This document shows, piece by piece, positions 1-5,672 of a DNA stretch of 12,260 bases. The stretch is taken from assembly GCA_938041275.1 (NCBI GenBank), contig CALISH010000019.1:1-12260 (forward strand), given 5' to 3'. The notes beneath the pieces were generated by a model. The model was not told where the DNA came from. It saw only the letters and a list, made by a program, of their open reading frames with translations, and ran no database searches. The stretch is from an uncultured Solobacterium sp. Its GTDB lineage: Bacteria; Bacillota_I; Bacilli_A; Erysipelotrichales; Erysipelotrichaceae. How positions within the stretch are numbered: the first letter of the stretch is position 1; each line of letters opens with the position of its first letter. A program made the translations under genes and the position numbers.

Positions 1-1
1 C

Positions 2-289
2 AAACGATTACTCATTGAGCCAAATTGGTATTACAACACATTTAAGCAGTTTGATGATGATAAAGCACTTGCAATTCAGAAAGATTTAGAACTTGTATTA
101 GCAAAGGCTCTTGTGAGAGTTGATGATATTGAAATTGTCCATGAGGATAAAGTGTATTTGTGTATGCAAACATTCCGTCATTACGTGACACAATTAGAGA
201 ATGAATACGATGATTACAAAGAATTCATAGAGTACTATGACAAAAACAAGTTAGAACTCGCTAGGTTAATTACGGATCATTTCCATTGA
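2..289 (+). CDS. C-terminal fragment of an unrecognised protein (5' end outside window)
   Basis: An open frame runs in from the left edge and ends at TGA 287-289, giving 95 residues. The piece is hydrophilic and rich in acidic and aromatic residues (for example DDD near residue 19 and EYDDYKEFIEYYD near the end). It has no membrane segment or signal peptide and looks mostly helical and soluble. I do not recognise a family and assign no function. Codon use resembles the neighbouring genes, and no stop interrupts the frame, so it is probably the real end of a gene. The next gene starts 48 bases downstream behind its own promoter-like sequence, so the two need not be co-transcribed. Confidence 0.6.
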   Translation, partial: KRLLIEPNWYYNTFKQFDDDKALAIQKDLELVLAKALVRVDDIEIVHEDKVYLCMQTFRHYVTQLENEYDDYKEFIEYYDKNKLELARLITDHFH

Positions 290-300
290 ACCTGATATTT

Positions 301-309
301 TGTTATAAT
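301..309 (+). promoter_or_regulatory. Extended -10 promoter for the Asp23/Gls24-family gene
   Basis: TGTTATAAT is a perfect TATAAT (304-309) preceded by the extended -10 dinucleotide TG at 301-302. The -35 region at 280-285 (TTTCCA) is poor, as is usual for extended -10 promoters. Transcription would start near 316, leaving a leader of roughly 20 bases. Confidence 0.6.
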
Positions 310-337
310 AAACTAGTAAATATAAGAGGTGAATAAC

Positions 338-664
338 ATGGCACAAGATTATGTTGTTTTAAATGAAAAGAACGAAAATGGCTTAATAGCTATTAACAAG
401 ACAGTATTTAAGTCAATTGCAGAAATCAGCATTGATGATATTGAAAATGCAATTCGTGTCCCACAGGCACGCTTTACAAAGCCTTTAACTGTAAAGGTAG
501 ATGATAACCAATTACACATCACTGCAGATATTAAAGTGAAGTATGGCGCTAATGTAGCTGCTACATGTGAATTAGTACAGAATAAGATTTATGAGAATAT
601 CGTTTTCATGACAGGATTTAAGCCTGCAGATGTGACGGTAAATGTCATTGATTTTGAAATCTAG
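338..664 (+). CDS. Asp23/Gls24-family (DUF322) envelope stress-type protein
   Basis: A 108-residue soluble protein with the pattern of the Asp23/Gls24 family. There is an N-terminal segment GLIAINKTVFKSIAEISI (residues 15-32), then alternating strand-like stretches LTVKVDDNQLHITADIKVKYG (50-70), a helix around 75-92, and a closing strand VTVNVIDFEI. Family members include S. aureus Asp23 and Gls24. They are linked to envelope or alkaline stress and are often recruited to the membrane by partner proteins; no partner gene is visible here. I chose the ATG at 338, which has AGAGGTG at 325-331 at good spacing. A GTG at 329 in the same frame lies inside that ribosome binding site and would add only three residues. 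The gene appears monocistronic, with its own extended -10 promoter upstream and the infC promoter directly downstream. Family call fairly sure; precise role unknown. Confidence 0.82.
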   Translation: MAQDYVVLNEKNENGLIAINKTVFKSIAEISIDDIENAIRVPQARFTKPLTVKVDDNQLHITADIKVKYGANVAATCELVQNKIYENIVFMTGFKPADVTVNVIDFEI

Positions 665-666
665 TA

Positions 667-695
667 TTGACATTTATAAGGAAATTTAGTTAAAT
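667..695 (+). promoter_or_regulatory. Promoter of the infC-rpmI-rplT operon
   Basis: A consensus -35 box TTGACA at 667-672 is followed after exactly 17 bases by TTAAAT at 690-695. It begins three bases after the stop of the preceding gene. It would start transcription near 702, giving an untranslated leader of about 138 bases before infC, which is the length needed for the attenuator described next. Confidence 0.7.
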
Positions 696-701
696 AGTAT
701 A

Positions 702-839
702 GGAATTTGAAAAACGGAAAGAAGGAGCACCGCTTCTCACCTGATATCCTACGGATTTGGGTATATGCCGAGATGATCAAAGTGATTATTTTAGCAGGTG
801 CAATCTTCGTACCTGCTTTTAAATTTATAGGAGGTTTAC
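702..839 (+). ncRNA. L20-type autoregulatory leader of infC-rpmI-rplT
   Basis: The long leader ahead of infC has two mutually exclusive foldings. CAGGTG at 795-800 can pair perfectly with CACCTG at 738-743. It can instead form a hairpin with ACCTGC at 811-816 that is followed by TTTT. GCACC at 727-731 is also complementary to GGTGC at 797-801. In Bacillota this operon is known to be controlled by ribosomal protein L20, which binds a leader mimicking its 23S rRNA site and favours premature termination. The position, operon and alternating pairing fit that mechanism. The assignment to the known L20 leader family is inferred, not computed. Confidence 0.68.
793..820 (+). terminator. Attenuator hairpin in the infC leader
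   Basis: AGCAGGT (793-799) pairs with ACCTGCT (811-817), extendable by a G-U and a C-G pair into the loop. A short run of T follows (817-820) before AAATTT. The T tract is short, so termination is probably partial, as expected for a regulated attenuator. It lies just upstream of the infC ribosome binding site (829-834). Confidence 0.6.
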
Positions 840-1388
840 TTGGGTAAAATTAAGAATAACAAAAACAGAAGACCAGAGTCCCACGACATGGTTAATGACG
901 ACATTCATTTCAAAGAAGTACTTGTAATTGGTCCTGATGGGGAACAACTTGGCACAATGTTACGCCGTGAGGCTTTAGAAAAAGCATACAGTATGGAACT
1001 TGATTTGATGTGTGTTGCACCAAATGCGCCAGTTCCGGTATGTAAGATTCTTGACTATGGCCGTTACCACTTCGAAGATCAAAAGAAGCAAAGGGAAGCT
1101 AAGAAGAATCAACATGTTACAGAGGTTAAGGCGTTACGTCTTTCTCCGGTTATTGATCAACACGATTTTGAAACAAAGTTAAAGCGTTCAAGAGAATGGA
1201 TTGAAGCTGGACAAAAAGTTCGTATCGATATGCGCTTCCGTGGGCGTATGATTACAAGACAGGAAGTTGGTCGTGATGTTTTAAACAAGTTTACTGAGCA
1301 GATTTCAGATATAGCAGATGTTAGTAAATCCGCCACTATGGAAGGTAATACATTATCTGTTGTATATTCACCAAAAAAAGGTAAGTAA
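840..1388 (+). CDS. infC: Translation initiation factor IF-3, TTG start
   Basis: A 182-residue IF-3, the factor that binds the 30S subunit, blocks premature 50S joining and checks the start codon and initiator tRNA. The N-domain has the signature VLVIGPDGEQLGTML (residues 28-41) and continues through the basic linker QKKQREAKKNQ (81-91). The C-domain begins with VTEVKALRLSP and contains IDMRFRGRMITRQEVG (129-144). Length matches the family. The start is a TTG at 840 behind a perfect AGGAGG (829-834). The first in-frame ATG, at 888, has no ribosome binding site. A rare start codon is common for infC because IF-3 represses its own translation at non-AUG starts. It is first in an operon with rpmI (11 bases downstream) and rplT, under the L20-type leader. 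Confidence 0.96.
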   Translation: MGKIKNNKNRRPESHDMVNDDIHFKEVLVIGPDGEQLGTMLRREALEKAYSMELDLMCVAPNAPVPVCKILDYGRYHFEDQKKQREAKKNQHVTEVKALRLSPVIDQHDFETKLKRSREWIEAGQKVRIDMRFRGRMITRQEVGRDVLNKFTEQISDIADVSKSATMEGNTLSVVYSPKKGK

Positions 1389-1399
1389 AGGAGAATACT

Positions 1400-1621
1400 A
1401 TGAAAGCAAAAGCAAGAAAGCCAAAGAAGATCAAAATGAAAACAAAGAAGACCTTCGCTAAGCGTAGCAAGCTTACAGCAACAGGCAAGTTGAAGGTACA
1501 GCACAACTTCGTATCACACTTTGCAGCAAACAAGACACATAAGCAGAAGATGCATTTAGCTAAGTCTACAACTGCACACAGTTCCGACTTAAAGCGTACT
1601 AGACAGTTGTTGCAAGGTTAA
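1400..1621 (+). CDS. rpmI: 50S ribosomal protein L35, with N-terminal extension
   Basis: A 73-residue, very basic protein of the large subunit. The canonical core starts at residue 13 (MKTKKTFAKRSKLTATGKLK) and continues with HNFVSHFAANKTHKQK and a C-terminal SSDLKRTRQLLQG. Typical L35 proteins are about 64-66 residues and start near MPKMKT. This one carries roughly ten extra lysine-rich residues (MKAKARKPKKIK). The ATG at 1400 was chosen because AAAGGAG at 1387-1393 sits seven bases upstream, overlapping the infC stop. The internal ATG at 1436, which would give a near-standard protein, has only a weak AAGAAG ahead of it. It lies between infC and rplT, as in nearly all Bacillota. Confidence 0.95.
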   Translation: MKAKARKPKKIKMKTKKTFAKRSKLTATGKLKVQHNFVSHFAANKTHKQKMHLAKSTTAHSSDLKRTRQLLQG

Positions 1622-1637
1622 TTAGGAGGTAAAGAAG

Positions 1638-1994
1638 ATGAGAGTAAAGGGATCAACACCTACACGTAATAGACGTAAAAAAGTATTAAAACTAGCTAAG
1701 GGTTATTTTGGAAGCAAACACTTACTTTACAGAACAGCCCATGAGCAAGTGATGCGTTCTCTCCGTTATGCATATATCGGAAGAAGACAGACTAAGCGTG
1801 AAATGCGTAAGCTTTGGATTGCTCGTATCAACGCAGCAACAAGACAGTATGATTTATCATACAGCCAGTTCATGCATGGTCTTAAGTTAGCAGAAATCAA
1901 TGTAAATCGTAAGATGCTTTCTGAAATCGCTATTCATGATGAAAAGGGATTTGAAGCATTGGTTGATGCAGCTAAGAAGGCATTAGCTAAGTAA
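1638..1994 (+). CDS. rplT: 50S ribosomal protein L20
   Basis: A 118-residue L20, the normal family length. It binds 23S rRNA early in 50S assembly and, in Bacillota, also represses its own operon by binding the infC leader. Visible family marks are the basic N-terminal tail MRVKGSTPTRNRRKKVLKLA, then GYFGSKHLLYRTAHEQVMRSLRYAY in two stretches, RRQTKREMRKLWIARINAA, and the C-terminal helix region. AGGAGG (1624-1629) precedes the ATG. It is the last gene of infC-rpmI-rplT and is followed eight bases after the stop by a strong intrinsic terminator. Confidence 0.97.
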   Translation: MRVKGSTPTRNRRKKVLKLAKGYFGSKHLLYRTAHEQVMRSLRYAYIGRRQTKREMRKLWIARINAATRQYDLSYSQFMHGLKLAEINVNRKMLSEIAIHDEKGFEALVDAAKKALAK

Positions 1995-2001
1995 GAACTT
2001 T

Positions 2002-2029
2002 AACCGATTTCTATGAAGTCGGTTTTTTT
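2002..2029 (+). terminator. Terminator of the infC-rpmI-rplT operon
   Basis: AACCGATTTC (2002-2011) and GAAGTCGGTT (2015-2024) form a ten-pair stem with one T-G wobble and a TAT loop. It runs straight into a T tract ending at 2029. Confidence 0.9.
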
Positions 2030-2036
2030 GTATGAG

Positions 2037-2070
2037 AAAAGGGATGGTATCACTTGGATATCATCCCTTT
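2037..2070 (-). terminator. Terminator of gltX
   Basis: On the minus strand the arms at 2057-2070 and 2038-2051 form a 14-position stem with one mismatch around a five-base loop. They are followed by TTTT and pyrimidines. It starts six bases after the gltX stop and lies back-to-back with the rplT terminator, so the convergent operons are insulated from each other. Confidence 0.85.
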
Positions 2071-2076
2071 AATGAA

Positions 2077-3531
2077 TTATTGTTCAAGTTGCTTAATTGA
2101 TAATTCTAGACGGCGAAGAGTTTCTTCTTTGCCAAGGATAGAACTGATTTCAATTGCACCACCTGGTGTAAACTGCATACCTGTAATTGCTAGACGTAAT
2201 GGGAATAGAACTTGTCCATTCTTCATTTCTAACTTGGCAGGTAGTGCAAGTAATGTTGTATGTAAGGCTTCCTCAGACCAATCTTCTTGGTTCTTTAAAG
2301 CTTCATAAGATGCCTGTAAAGACTTTAGAGCGATAGTTGGATCTGTCTTCATCTTCTTATTAATGAATAATTCATTGGAATAAGAAGGGAAGTTATCAAA
2401 GAATGTTAACATCTCTGGAATTTCAGCTAAAGTTTGAGCACGTTGTTGTAAGATAGCAGCAATTTGTCTACGATTAAAGTTACCTTTTACTGCTTCATCA
2501 ATATATGGGGTTACTAACTTCTCGTAAGAATCTAGGTCCATATTTCTTAACCACATACCATTAACCCATTTAAGTTTTTCGGGATCAAAGATAGCACCAG
2601 AAGTACCAATATGTTTTACATCAAATGCTTGTACTAGCTCATCAAGTGTGAAGATTTCACGATCTTCCGATGGAGACCAACCTAATAAAGCAATGTAGTT
2701 TAAGATAGCACCTGGTAAATAACCTTTAGCCACTAAATCCTGGAAGGATGCGTCACCATTACGCTTGGATAACTTGGAATGTTCGTCCTTCATAACTGGT
2801 GGACAGTGAATATATCTTGGTATATCCCAATCAAATGCGTTATAGATTAAGTTATACTTTGGAGTTGATGACAGATACTCCATACCACGTACAACATCTG
2901 TAATGCCCATTAAATGGTCATCAATAACGTTAGCAAAGTTATAAGTAGGGAAGCCATCACTCTTAATTAATACCTGTTCATCTAATGTATTATTTTCAAC
3001 AGTGATACGTCCAAATACTTCGTCATCAAAGTATGTAGTTCCTGCTTCTGGGATTGTTTGACGAATAACGAACTTTTCGCCAGCTTCAATTCTGGCTTCA
3101 CATTCTTCGGCGGTTAATAACTTACATGGGTCATCAAACTTAAAGGATTCACCACGAGCCTCCTGTAGTTCACGTTGCGCTGCAATTAATTCTTCATCGC
3201 AGAAGCAATAATGCGCTCCACCACGTTGAATGAGTTCCTTTGCATATTTGAGATATAGACCGCTACGTACACGTTCAGATTGTACGTATGGTCCAAAGTT
3301 ACCACCATTATCTGGTCCTTCATCATGTTTTAGACCGCAAGCTTCTAATGTGTCATAAATAATATCTGTTGCACCTTCTACCAAACGACCTTGGTCAGTA
3401 TCTTCGATACGAAGAATATAAACGCCTTCAGGGTCTTTTTTTGCCACTAAGTATGCATATAATGCAGTACGTAAATTACCGATATGCATATAGCCGGTAG
3501 GACTTGGTGCAAATCTTGTTCTAATAGCCAT
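2077..3531 (-). CDS. gltX: Glutamyl-tRNA synthetase (GluRS)
   Basis: A 484-residue class I aminoacyl-tRNA synthetase that charges tRNA-Glu. In organisms lacking GlnRS it also mischarges tRNA-Gln for later amidation by GatCAB. The catalytic domain opens with RFAPSPTGYMHIGNLRTALY, containing the HIGH-type motif HIGN at residues 16-19. KLSKR at 253-257 is the KMSKS-equivalent loop. The zinc-type insertion has YCFC at 108-111 and a further Cys at 136. The C-terminal part (about 310-484) is the anticodon-binding helical domain. The start has AGGAG (plus positions 3539-3543) at good spacing. Length is normal. The nearby tRNA-Gln with a U1-A72 pair fits a non-discriminating enzyme, but I cannot show this from residues. 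No T-box precedes it; the leader is only about 40 bases. Confidence 0.97.
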   Translation of the reverse strand: MAIRTRFAPSPTGYMHIGNLRTALYAYLVAKKDPEGVYILRIEDTDQGRLVEGATDIIYDTLEACGLKHDEGPDNGGNFGPYVQSERVRSGLYLKYAKELIQRGGAHYCFCDEELIAAQRELQEARGESFKFDDPCKLLTAEECEARIEAGEKFVIRQTIPEAGTTYFDDEVFGRITVENNTLDEQVLIKSDGFPTYNFANVIDDHLMGITDVVRGMEYLSSTPKYNLIYNAFDWDIPRYIHCPPVMKDEHSKLSKRNGDASFQDLVAKGYLPGAILNYIALLGWSPSEDREIFTLDELVQAFDVKHIGTSGAIFDPEKLKWVNGMWLRNMDLDSYEKLVTPYIDEAVKGNFNRRQIAAILQQRAQTLAEIPEMLTFFDNFPSYSNELFINKKMKTDPTIALKSLQASYEALKNQEDWSEEALHTTLLALPAKLEMKNGQVLFPLRLAITGMQFTPGGAIEISSILGKEETLRRLELSIKQLEQ

Positions 3532-3575
3532 TGTAATACTCCTTTTATTCTTATTTATTTTACGCTTTTTATGTA

Positions 3576-3604
3576 CTTATAACAATGCAGAAAGATAATA
3601 TTAA
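3576..3604 (-). promoter_or_regulatory. Promoter of gltX
   Basis: On the minus strand TGTTATAAG (3576-3584) is an extended -10 box, with a weak -35 TTAATA at 3599-3604, 17 bases away. Transcription would start near 3569, about 38 bases before the gltX start codon. It is divergent from, and almost touches, the promoter of the DUF1858 gene. Confidence 0.5.
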
Positions 3605-3624
3605 ATGCGTAATTAAACGTTTCT

Positions 3625-3633
3625 TGCTAAAAT
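3625..3633 (+). promoter_or_regulatory. Extended -10 promoter of the DUF1858 gene
   Basis: TGCTAAAAT (TG at 3625-3626, TAAAAT at 3628-3633) lies 22 bases upstream of the start codon. No good -35 box is seen. The predicted start of transcription, near 3640, leaves a very short leader containing the ribosome binding site. Confidence 0.5.
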
Positions 3634-3655
3634 ACTATAGGAAATGAGGATAAAT

Positions 3656-3883
3656 ATGAAGGAAATCGATTTAACAAAATCAGTTTATGAACTAGCAACA
3701 ACAATTCCTGAGTTCTTAGATATTATGGAAACCTTAGGATTTGGCGGTATGCGTCATTGCGTAGAGGAGAATCCGCATACGAAGGTTATGACACCATTAA
3801 TGGCAGCAGCTAACCATGGTGTTGACCCATCTATTATCGTAAATGCATTCCAGGATGCTGGATTTACAGTTACAAACCAATAA
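3656..3883 (+). CDS. DUF1858 domain protein (small)
   Basis: A 75-residue protein that consists of one DUF1858 domain. It opens with IDLTKSVYELATTIPEFLDIMETLGFGG (residues 4-31, in parts), then a short central loop HCVEENPHTKVMTPLMAAANHGV, and ends with IIVNAFQDAGFTV. This matches the family pattern of an N-terminal helix 'xTKSVYEL...PE..DI...LGF', a residue stretch 'MT', and 'G(V/I)D...I...F...GF'. The domain occurs alone or fused to redox and hybrid-cluster-related proteins; its biochemical role is not established. I chose ATG 3656, with GAGGA at 3646-3650. An ATG at 3644 in the same frame overlaps that ribosome binding site and is unlikely. It is divergent from gltX and followed by the tRNA-Gln region. 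I see no convincing terminator after it. Confidence 0.85.
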   Translation: MKEIDLTKSVYELATTIPEFLDIMETLGFGGMRHCVEENPHTKVMTPLMAAANHGVDPSIIVNAFQDAGFTVTNQ

Positions 3884-3904
3884 GTTTATTTTGATGTAAC
3901 GATT

Positions 3905-3974
3905 CGCAATAACTAAATTGTCTTTGAAAAAAGTCTTTGCATATGAGAGGTTTTTCGCTATAATAGTTATTGCG
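3905..3974. repeat. 11-bp perfect inverted repeat bracketing the tRNA-Gln promoter
   Basis: CGCAATAACTA at 3905-3915 and TAGTTATTGCG at 3964-3974 are exact reverse complements separated by 48 bases. The right arm begins at the last base of the tRNA -10 box and reaches the expected transcription start. The left arm lies just upstream of the -35 region. Function unknown. Confidence 0.75.
3936..3964 (+). promoter_or_regulatory. Promoter of tRNA-Gln
   Basis: A perfect -10 TATAAT at 3959-3964 is preceded, 17 bases upstream, by TTTGCA (3936-3941, four of six matches to TTGACA). Transcription would start near 3971, eight bases before the mature tRNA 5' end. Confidence 0.72.
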
Positions 3975-3978
3975 CTAT

Positions 3979-4051
3979 TGGGATATAGCCAAGCGGTAAG
4001 GCAGCTGGCTCTGAACCAGCCATTTCGGGAGTTCGAATCTCTCTATCCCAG
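3979..4051 (+). tRNA. tRNA-Gln, anticodon CUG
   Basis: It folds as a full cloverleaf. The acceptor stem is TGGGATA with TATCCCA (3979-3985, 4044-4050), the D stem GCC with GGC, and the anticodon stem GCTGG with CCAGC around the loop CTCTGAA (4009-4015). The T stem GGGAG pairs with CTCTC around TTCGAAT. Anticodon CTG (4011-4013) reads CAG, so it is tRNA-Gln. The U1-A72 pair and GCCAAGCGGTAAGGC D arm are typical of bacterial tRNA-Gln; a weak first pair is what GatCAB recognises. The discriminator is G4051 and CCA is not encoded (CCT follows), so the tail must be added. The variable region CATTTC counts as six bases, one more than usual. Confidence 0.95.
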
Positions 4052-4058
4052 CCTAATT

Positions 4059-4085
4059 AGACCTGTTAATCAGGTCTTTTATTTT
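4059..4085 (+). terminator. Terminator of tRNA-Gln
   Basis: AGACCTG (4059-4065) and CAGGTCT (4071-4077) form a perfect seven-pair stem with loop TTAAT, followed by TTTATTTT. It ends 15 bases before the next start codon. Confidence 0.88.
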
Positions 4086-4086
4086 A

Positions 4087-4092
4087 TATAAT
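4087..4092 (+). promoter_or_regulatory. -10 box of the HD-hydrolase operon, implying a leaderless mRNA
   Basis: TATAAT at 4087-4092 ends seven bases before the ATG at 4100, so a typical start of transcription would fall on or next to the start codon. The -35 position falls inside the tRNA terminator hairpin and is a poor match. The alternative source of transcription is read-through of that terminator. Confidence 0.4.
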
Positions 4093-4099
4093 AATAGTC

Positions 4100-5086
4100 A
4101 TGAATGAATTGCAAAGTTTATATAAAAAAGACTATCCTGTATTTATCGAACCATATCTTTATTCAAAGTCCATGCAGCGATTAAAAGGAGTGGATATGAA
4201 CTGTGGTCTACAGTTTACATCACACTCAGGATTTTCTAGCTATGGCTCTTACTCGCGCTATGATCATAGTGTTGGTGTAGCGTGTATCATATGGCATTTT
4301 ACACATGATAAAAAACAGACGTTGGCAGGTCTATTTCACGATATCTCAACACGTGTGTTTTCACATGTGATAGATTTTGTTAAGAATGATTATTTAGTAC
4401 AAGAATCTACTGAAGATGAAACAAGAAAAATCTTATTACAAGATGTTGGAATTATGAATCAATTGTTGTGTGATGGAATATCCGTTGATGAAGTTTCTGA
4501 TTATCATGTATATCCGATTGCGGATAATGACTCTCCAAGATTATCTTCTGATCGTTTAGAATATACTCTTGGAAATTTATTAAATTATCGTAAACGTAAA
4601 ATCAAAGAAATAGAGAAATATTATAATGATCTTGTAATTGGTGTTCTTGAAGATGGCAGTAAGGAAATTATGTTTCAGAATCCTGAGATTGCGGAAGAGT
4701 TTGCCTTTGGTGCTCTATCTTGTGGGATGATATATTCTTGCGACTTTGACCGCTATGGGATGGAAAAACTTGCTGAAATATTACGTAAGGCATTGAAAGA
4801 TAATATCCTTGTGGAATCAGATTTATATCTGTCAGAAATTGAAGTGGTCAATAAGATATTGCATAGTGGTTTACGTAATACTTGGGATGAATATACAAGA
4901 CTTTATGATGTTGTGAAAGATACTTCTGGTGACATCATGGTTAATGCGAAAAAGAGATATATTGATCCATATGTATGCAAGCATGGACGAGTTACAACAA
5001 GTAGTACTGCATTTAAAAATGCTGTGAATGAATTTAAGAATACAGATTATCATTATCTTATGAAAGGAATCTATCGAAATGGATAA
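4100..5086 (+). CDS. HD-domain phosphohydrolase (SAMHD1/dGTPase-like superfamily)
   Basis: A 328-residue cytosolic HD-superfamily protein, probably a metal-dependent phosphohydrolase; substrate unknown. Visible metal-site pieces are H56 in YDHSVGV, the H80-D81 doublet in AGLFHDISTRVFSH, and D151 in SSDRLEY. The front part, SKSMQRLKGVDMNC, resembles the 'qRL..i.Q' segment of dGTPase-like HD proteins. Where SAMHD1-type enzymes have HD-x-GHGPFSH, this protein has HDISTRVFSH, so the fourth-position histidine is replaced by T84 while H89 is kept. ATG 4100 has no ribosome binding site. I keep it because the conserved QRLKG segment lies before the next ATG (4196), which does have AAAAGGAG ahead of it. 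It overlaps rdgB by eight bases and heads that operon. A nucleotide substrate is plausible from this context only. Confidence 0.85.
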   Translation: MNELQSLYKKDYPVFIEPYLYSKSMQRLKGVDMNCGLQFTSHSGFSSYGSYSRYDHSVGVACIIWHFTHDKKQTLAGLFHDISTRVFSHVIDFVKNDYLVQESTEDETRKILLQDVGIMNQLLCDGISVDEVSDYHVYPIADNDSPRLSSDRLEYTLGNLLNYRKRKIKEIEKYYNDLVIGVLEDGSKEIMFQNPEIAEEFAFGALSCGMIYSCDFDRYGMEKLAEILRKALKDNILVESDLYLSEIEVVNKILHSGLRNTWDEYTRLYDVVKDTSGDIMVNAKKRYIDPYVCKHGRVTTSSTAFKNAVNEFKNTDYHYLMKGIYRNG

Positions 5087-5672
5087 AGTAATTGTAGTTG
5101 CTAGCAAGAATGCTGGTAAGATTAAAGAATTTAAAGAGATGTTAGAACCTAAAGGATTTGAAGTTAAGAGCTTAGCTGATTTTCCGGATATTGGAGAAAT
5201 TGATGAAACGGGTACAACATTCTCAGCTAATGCAGTTATCAAAGCACAGGCAATAACAGATAAGTACAACATCATGGCGATTTCTGATGACTCAGGATTA
5301 GAAATTGATGCTTTTGATAAACAACCAGGTGTGCAGAGCGCACGTTGGTTAGGCCATGATACACCATATTCTTATAAGAATCGGGTGGTATTGGACCGTA
5401 TGAAAGATGAAACTAATCGTAATTGTCGTTATGTATGTGCAATTGCGGTTACAAGACCAAATCAAGAACCGGTTGTATTTGAGGATACTGTGGAATGTGT
5501 TATCGCTACTGAACCAGCTGGTACGAATGGCTTTGGATATGATCCAATTGTGTTCTATGAACCATTTGGAAAAACAATGTCAGAGATGACAAATGAAGAA
5601 AAGAATAGTATTTCTCATCGCGGTAAAGCTGTTGTACGTTTAGAAGCGTGGATGGAACATGAAGGGTTATAA
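5079..5672 (+). CDS. rdgB: XTP/dITP diphosphatase, Ham1/RdgB family
   Basis: A 197-residue house-cleaning pyrophosphatase. It hydrolyses deaminated purine triphosphates (XTP, ITP, dITP) to the monophosphate, keeping them out of DNA and RNA. Family motifs in order are VVASKNAGKIKEF (6-18, substrate phosphate binding), TGTTFSANA (44-52), SDDSGLEIDA with the catalytic Asp at 71 (69-78), PGVQSARW (83-90), GTNGFGYDPI (148-157) and ISHRGKA (178-184). Length is typical. Its ATG lies inside the end of the HD gene, giving an eight-base overlap. AAAGGA at 5063-5068 is a somewhat distant ribosome binding site, so translation may be coupled. It is followed by an overlapping DUF1461 gene. Confidence in function is high. 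Confidence 0.96.
   Translation: MDKVIVVASKNAGKIKEFKEMLEPKGFEVKSLADFPDIGEIDETGTTFSANAVIKAQAITDKYNIMAISDDSGLEIDAFDKQPGVQSARWLGHDTPYSYKNRVVLDRMKDETNRNCRYVCAIAVTRPNQEPVVFEDTVECVIATEPAGTNGFGYDPIVFYEPFGKTMSEMTNEEKNSISHRGKAVVRLEAWMEHEGL

Noticed and set aside
286..309. TTGAAC (286-291) as the -35 box for the TATAAT at 304-309
   Set aside because: The spacer would be only 12 bases. The TG before the -10 box makes an extended -10 promoter the better reading.
1157..1533. Overlapping minus-strand open frames across infC, rpmI
   Set aside because: They mirror lysine-rich coding sequence of infC and rpmI and have no start signals.
4871..5275. Open frame of 134 codons on the minus strand
   Set aside because: It is antisense to the end of the HD gene and the start of rdgB, both strong genes. 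There is no ribosome binding site or family resemblance.
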